Shown here: piece by piece, positions 6,186 through 6,746 of the stretch
How positions within the stretch are numbered: the first letter of the stretch is position 1
How the letters are laid out: each line of letters begins with the position of its first letter
Source of the DNA: Anaerolineae bacterium
Lineage (GTDB): Bacteria; Chloroflexota; Anaerolineae; B4-G1; DUEL01
Direction of reading: 5' to 3'
Assembly (NCBI GenBank): GCA_029932895.1
Contig: JAOZPF010000164.1
Span: 1 to 6,746, forward strand
DNA length: 6,746 nt
The notes under the pieces: model-generated
Databases searched by the model: none
Seen by the model: the letters and a program-made list of their open reading frames with translations, nothing else
What the model was told of the DNA's origin: nothing
Made by a program: the position numbers and the translations under genes

Positions 6186-6201
6186 TCCGGCGCAAAGTCA
6201 A
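6174..6201 (-). promoter_or_regulatory. Sigma70-type promoter of the transpeptidase operon
   Basis: On the minus strand TTGACT (6201-6196) and TACAAT (6179-6174) are separated by 16 bp, each one base from consensus. A TG (6182-6181) one base before the -10 makes an extended -10. Only 9 nt separate the -10 from the ATG at 6164, so transcription should begin around 6168-6167 and leave a leader of about 3-4 nt without a ribosome binding site. Confidence 0.72.
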
Positions 6202-6216
6202 CGATATTATGGTTAA

Positions 6217-6375
6217 TGTGGCTGTTCCAAAATTGGGGAACCGCTTGAAGTGGGGAGCCAGCTCAAGGTTTCGCCCTACCATCGCCCTCAAATGGGGGGA
6301 AAAGCGCCTTTCAAGCCTGAACTCACAGCTGTAGTGGGGTGATTTGGAAGCATCACCAAATTTGGAACAGTCACA
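6217..6375. mobile_element. Possible MITE-like element bounded by 20-bp inverted repeats
   Basis: TGTGGCTGTTCCAAAATTGG (6217-6236) is the inverse of 6356-6375 at 18 of 20 positions. If one 2-nt gap is allowed, the match extends outward a few bases to AATGTG and CACATT. The 159-bp segment has TG...CA ends, no open frame of note, and internal partial palindromes (GCTTGAA 6243-6249 with TTCAAGC 6310-6316). A related word, AATTGGGGGAACAGTC, recurs at 6451-6466. No target-site duplication is evident, so it could instead be an old regulatory or structured RNA region. It starts 15 bp upstream of the transpeptidase promoter -35. Confidence 0.4.
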
Positions 6376-6423
6376 CATTTCGGCGACGATGGTGTGCTTC
6401 AGCCCCACATGTTCTCTCCCACA

Positions 6424-6449
6424 CGGCCACAAGGGCCTATGCTACGGGC
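6424..6449 (+). repeat. 26-bp dispersed repeat, copy A
   Basis: This 26-bp word (CGGCCAC...GGGCCTATGCTACGGGC) recurs in the same orientation at 6576-6601 with a single difference (A at 6431, G at 6583). A degenerate inverted copy lies at 6535-6557. No gene overlaps it. It probably belongs to a dispersed intergenic repeat family. Confidence 0.8.
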
Positions 6450-6534
6450 GAATTGGGGGAACAGTCCGTAGGTCGCGTTTACGCAAGCCCTTTGGGTTAT
6501 ACCTGCAAATGCTCATTGAAAAGTTACCCCTCGA

Positions 6535-6597
6535 GTGGCATAGGGCCTCGTGCCCGTGGACTGACGGCCACAAGACGGCCACGAGGGCCTATGCTAC
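6535..6597. repeat. Inverted copies of the dispersed repeat forming a hairpin
   Basis: Bases 6535-6557 match the reverse complement of 6575-6597 at 20 of 23 positions, with a 17-nt loop that contains another CGGCCACAAG (6565-6574). Transcribed RNA could fold into a long stem. The right side is part of direct copy B (6576-6601). The arrangement resembles REP/BIME-type palindromic units in form. It may terminate a transcript entering from either side, but no T run marks it as an intrinsic terminator. Confidence 0.65.
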
Positions 6598-6601
6598 GGG
6601 C
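6576..6601 (+). repeat. 26-bp dispersed repeat, copy B
   Basis: Direct repeat of 6424-6449, identical at 25 of 26 positions. The distance between copies is 152 bp. Confidence 0.8.
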
Positions 6602-6746
6602 ACGACCCGGCTAAAGCCTATATTCCATAGTGACGTCGCGCTACAAGCGCGGCCTCCGGGCTACGGACTCGACGTCTCCCCATCTTCGCGTCTCCCCTGC
6701 CGGGCAACCCGCCCCAAAGTGAAATACACTCACCCGGGCGAAGGAC
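6602..6746. other. Right-end non-coding sequence with further GCTAC words
   Basis: No gene is seen here. Two more GCTAC words occur (6640-6644 and 6660-6664), the first inside a perfect hairpin, CGCGCT-ACA-AGCGCG (6637-6651). GACGTC appears twice (6632-6637, 6671-6676). These look like further modules of the repeat family to the left. Any gene beyond the window edge is not visible. Confidence 0.4.

Noticed and set aside
6339..6614. 91-codon open frame on the plus strand in the right-end spacer
   Set aside because: It runs across the inverted-repeat element and the GCTAC repeats, has no ribosome site and shows no recognisable sequence.

Overview
The window is GC-rich bacterial DNA with two convergent gene blocks and two non-coding stretches rich in repeats. 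The order recA end - recX - rny, the lipoprotein with a Thr-Pro linker, and the L,D-transpeptidase/CapA pair together suggest a member of the Chloroflexota, perhaps near the Anaerolineae. That placement is inferred from gene content and style only; no rRNA or other marker gene is present.

Left block (+ strand, 1-2500). The window opens in the last 23 codons of a gene with an acidic tail, probably recA. A 248-bp spacer follows that holds three successive hairpins, the last of them terminator-like. Next come recX (216 aa) and rny (RNase Y, 510 aa). The recX stop and rny start overlap as ATGA, with a strong AGGAGG inside the recX end, so the two are translationally coupled. The block joins a RecA modulator to a membrane-anchored mRNA-decay endonuclease.

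Middle (2501-2781). Between the convergent blocks lies a degenerate short tandem repeat in two opposed arms. The left arm is 16 heptamers in strict 7-bp phase (G-NNN-AAT). The right arm carries the complementary ATTG words at alternating 7/8-bp spacing and includes a 45-bp tandem duplication. The last codons of the small minus-strand gene lie inside the right arm.

Right block (- strand, 6164 down to 2753). Three genes read as an operon: a secreted L,D-transpeptidase (YkuD) with SH3-like modules, a 566-aa lipoprotein with a PstS-like N-terminal region and a CapA-family C-terminal domain, and a 120-aa soluble protein that I do not recognise. The first two act outside the membrane, on peptidoglycan or other envelope polymers. 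A near-consensus extended -10 promoter lies 9 bp from the transpeptidase ATG. It would give an almost leaderless mRNA, and its -10 sits inside a perfect ACGTGG-N9-CCACGT dyad.

Right end (6165-6746). Apart from that promoter the stretch has no convincing gene. It holds a 159-bp segment bounded by 20-bp inverted repeats (18/20), possibly a MITE-like relic, and a family of GCTAC-containing repeats in direct and inverted orientation. The least explained signals in the window are the two-armed heptamer array, the dyad over the leaderless promoter, and the repeat-rich right end. I see no clear novel defence or mobile gene system.
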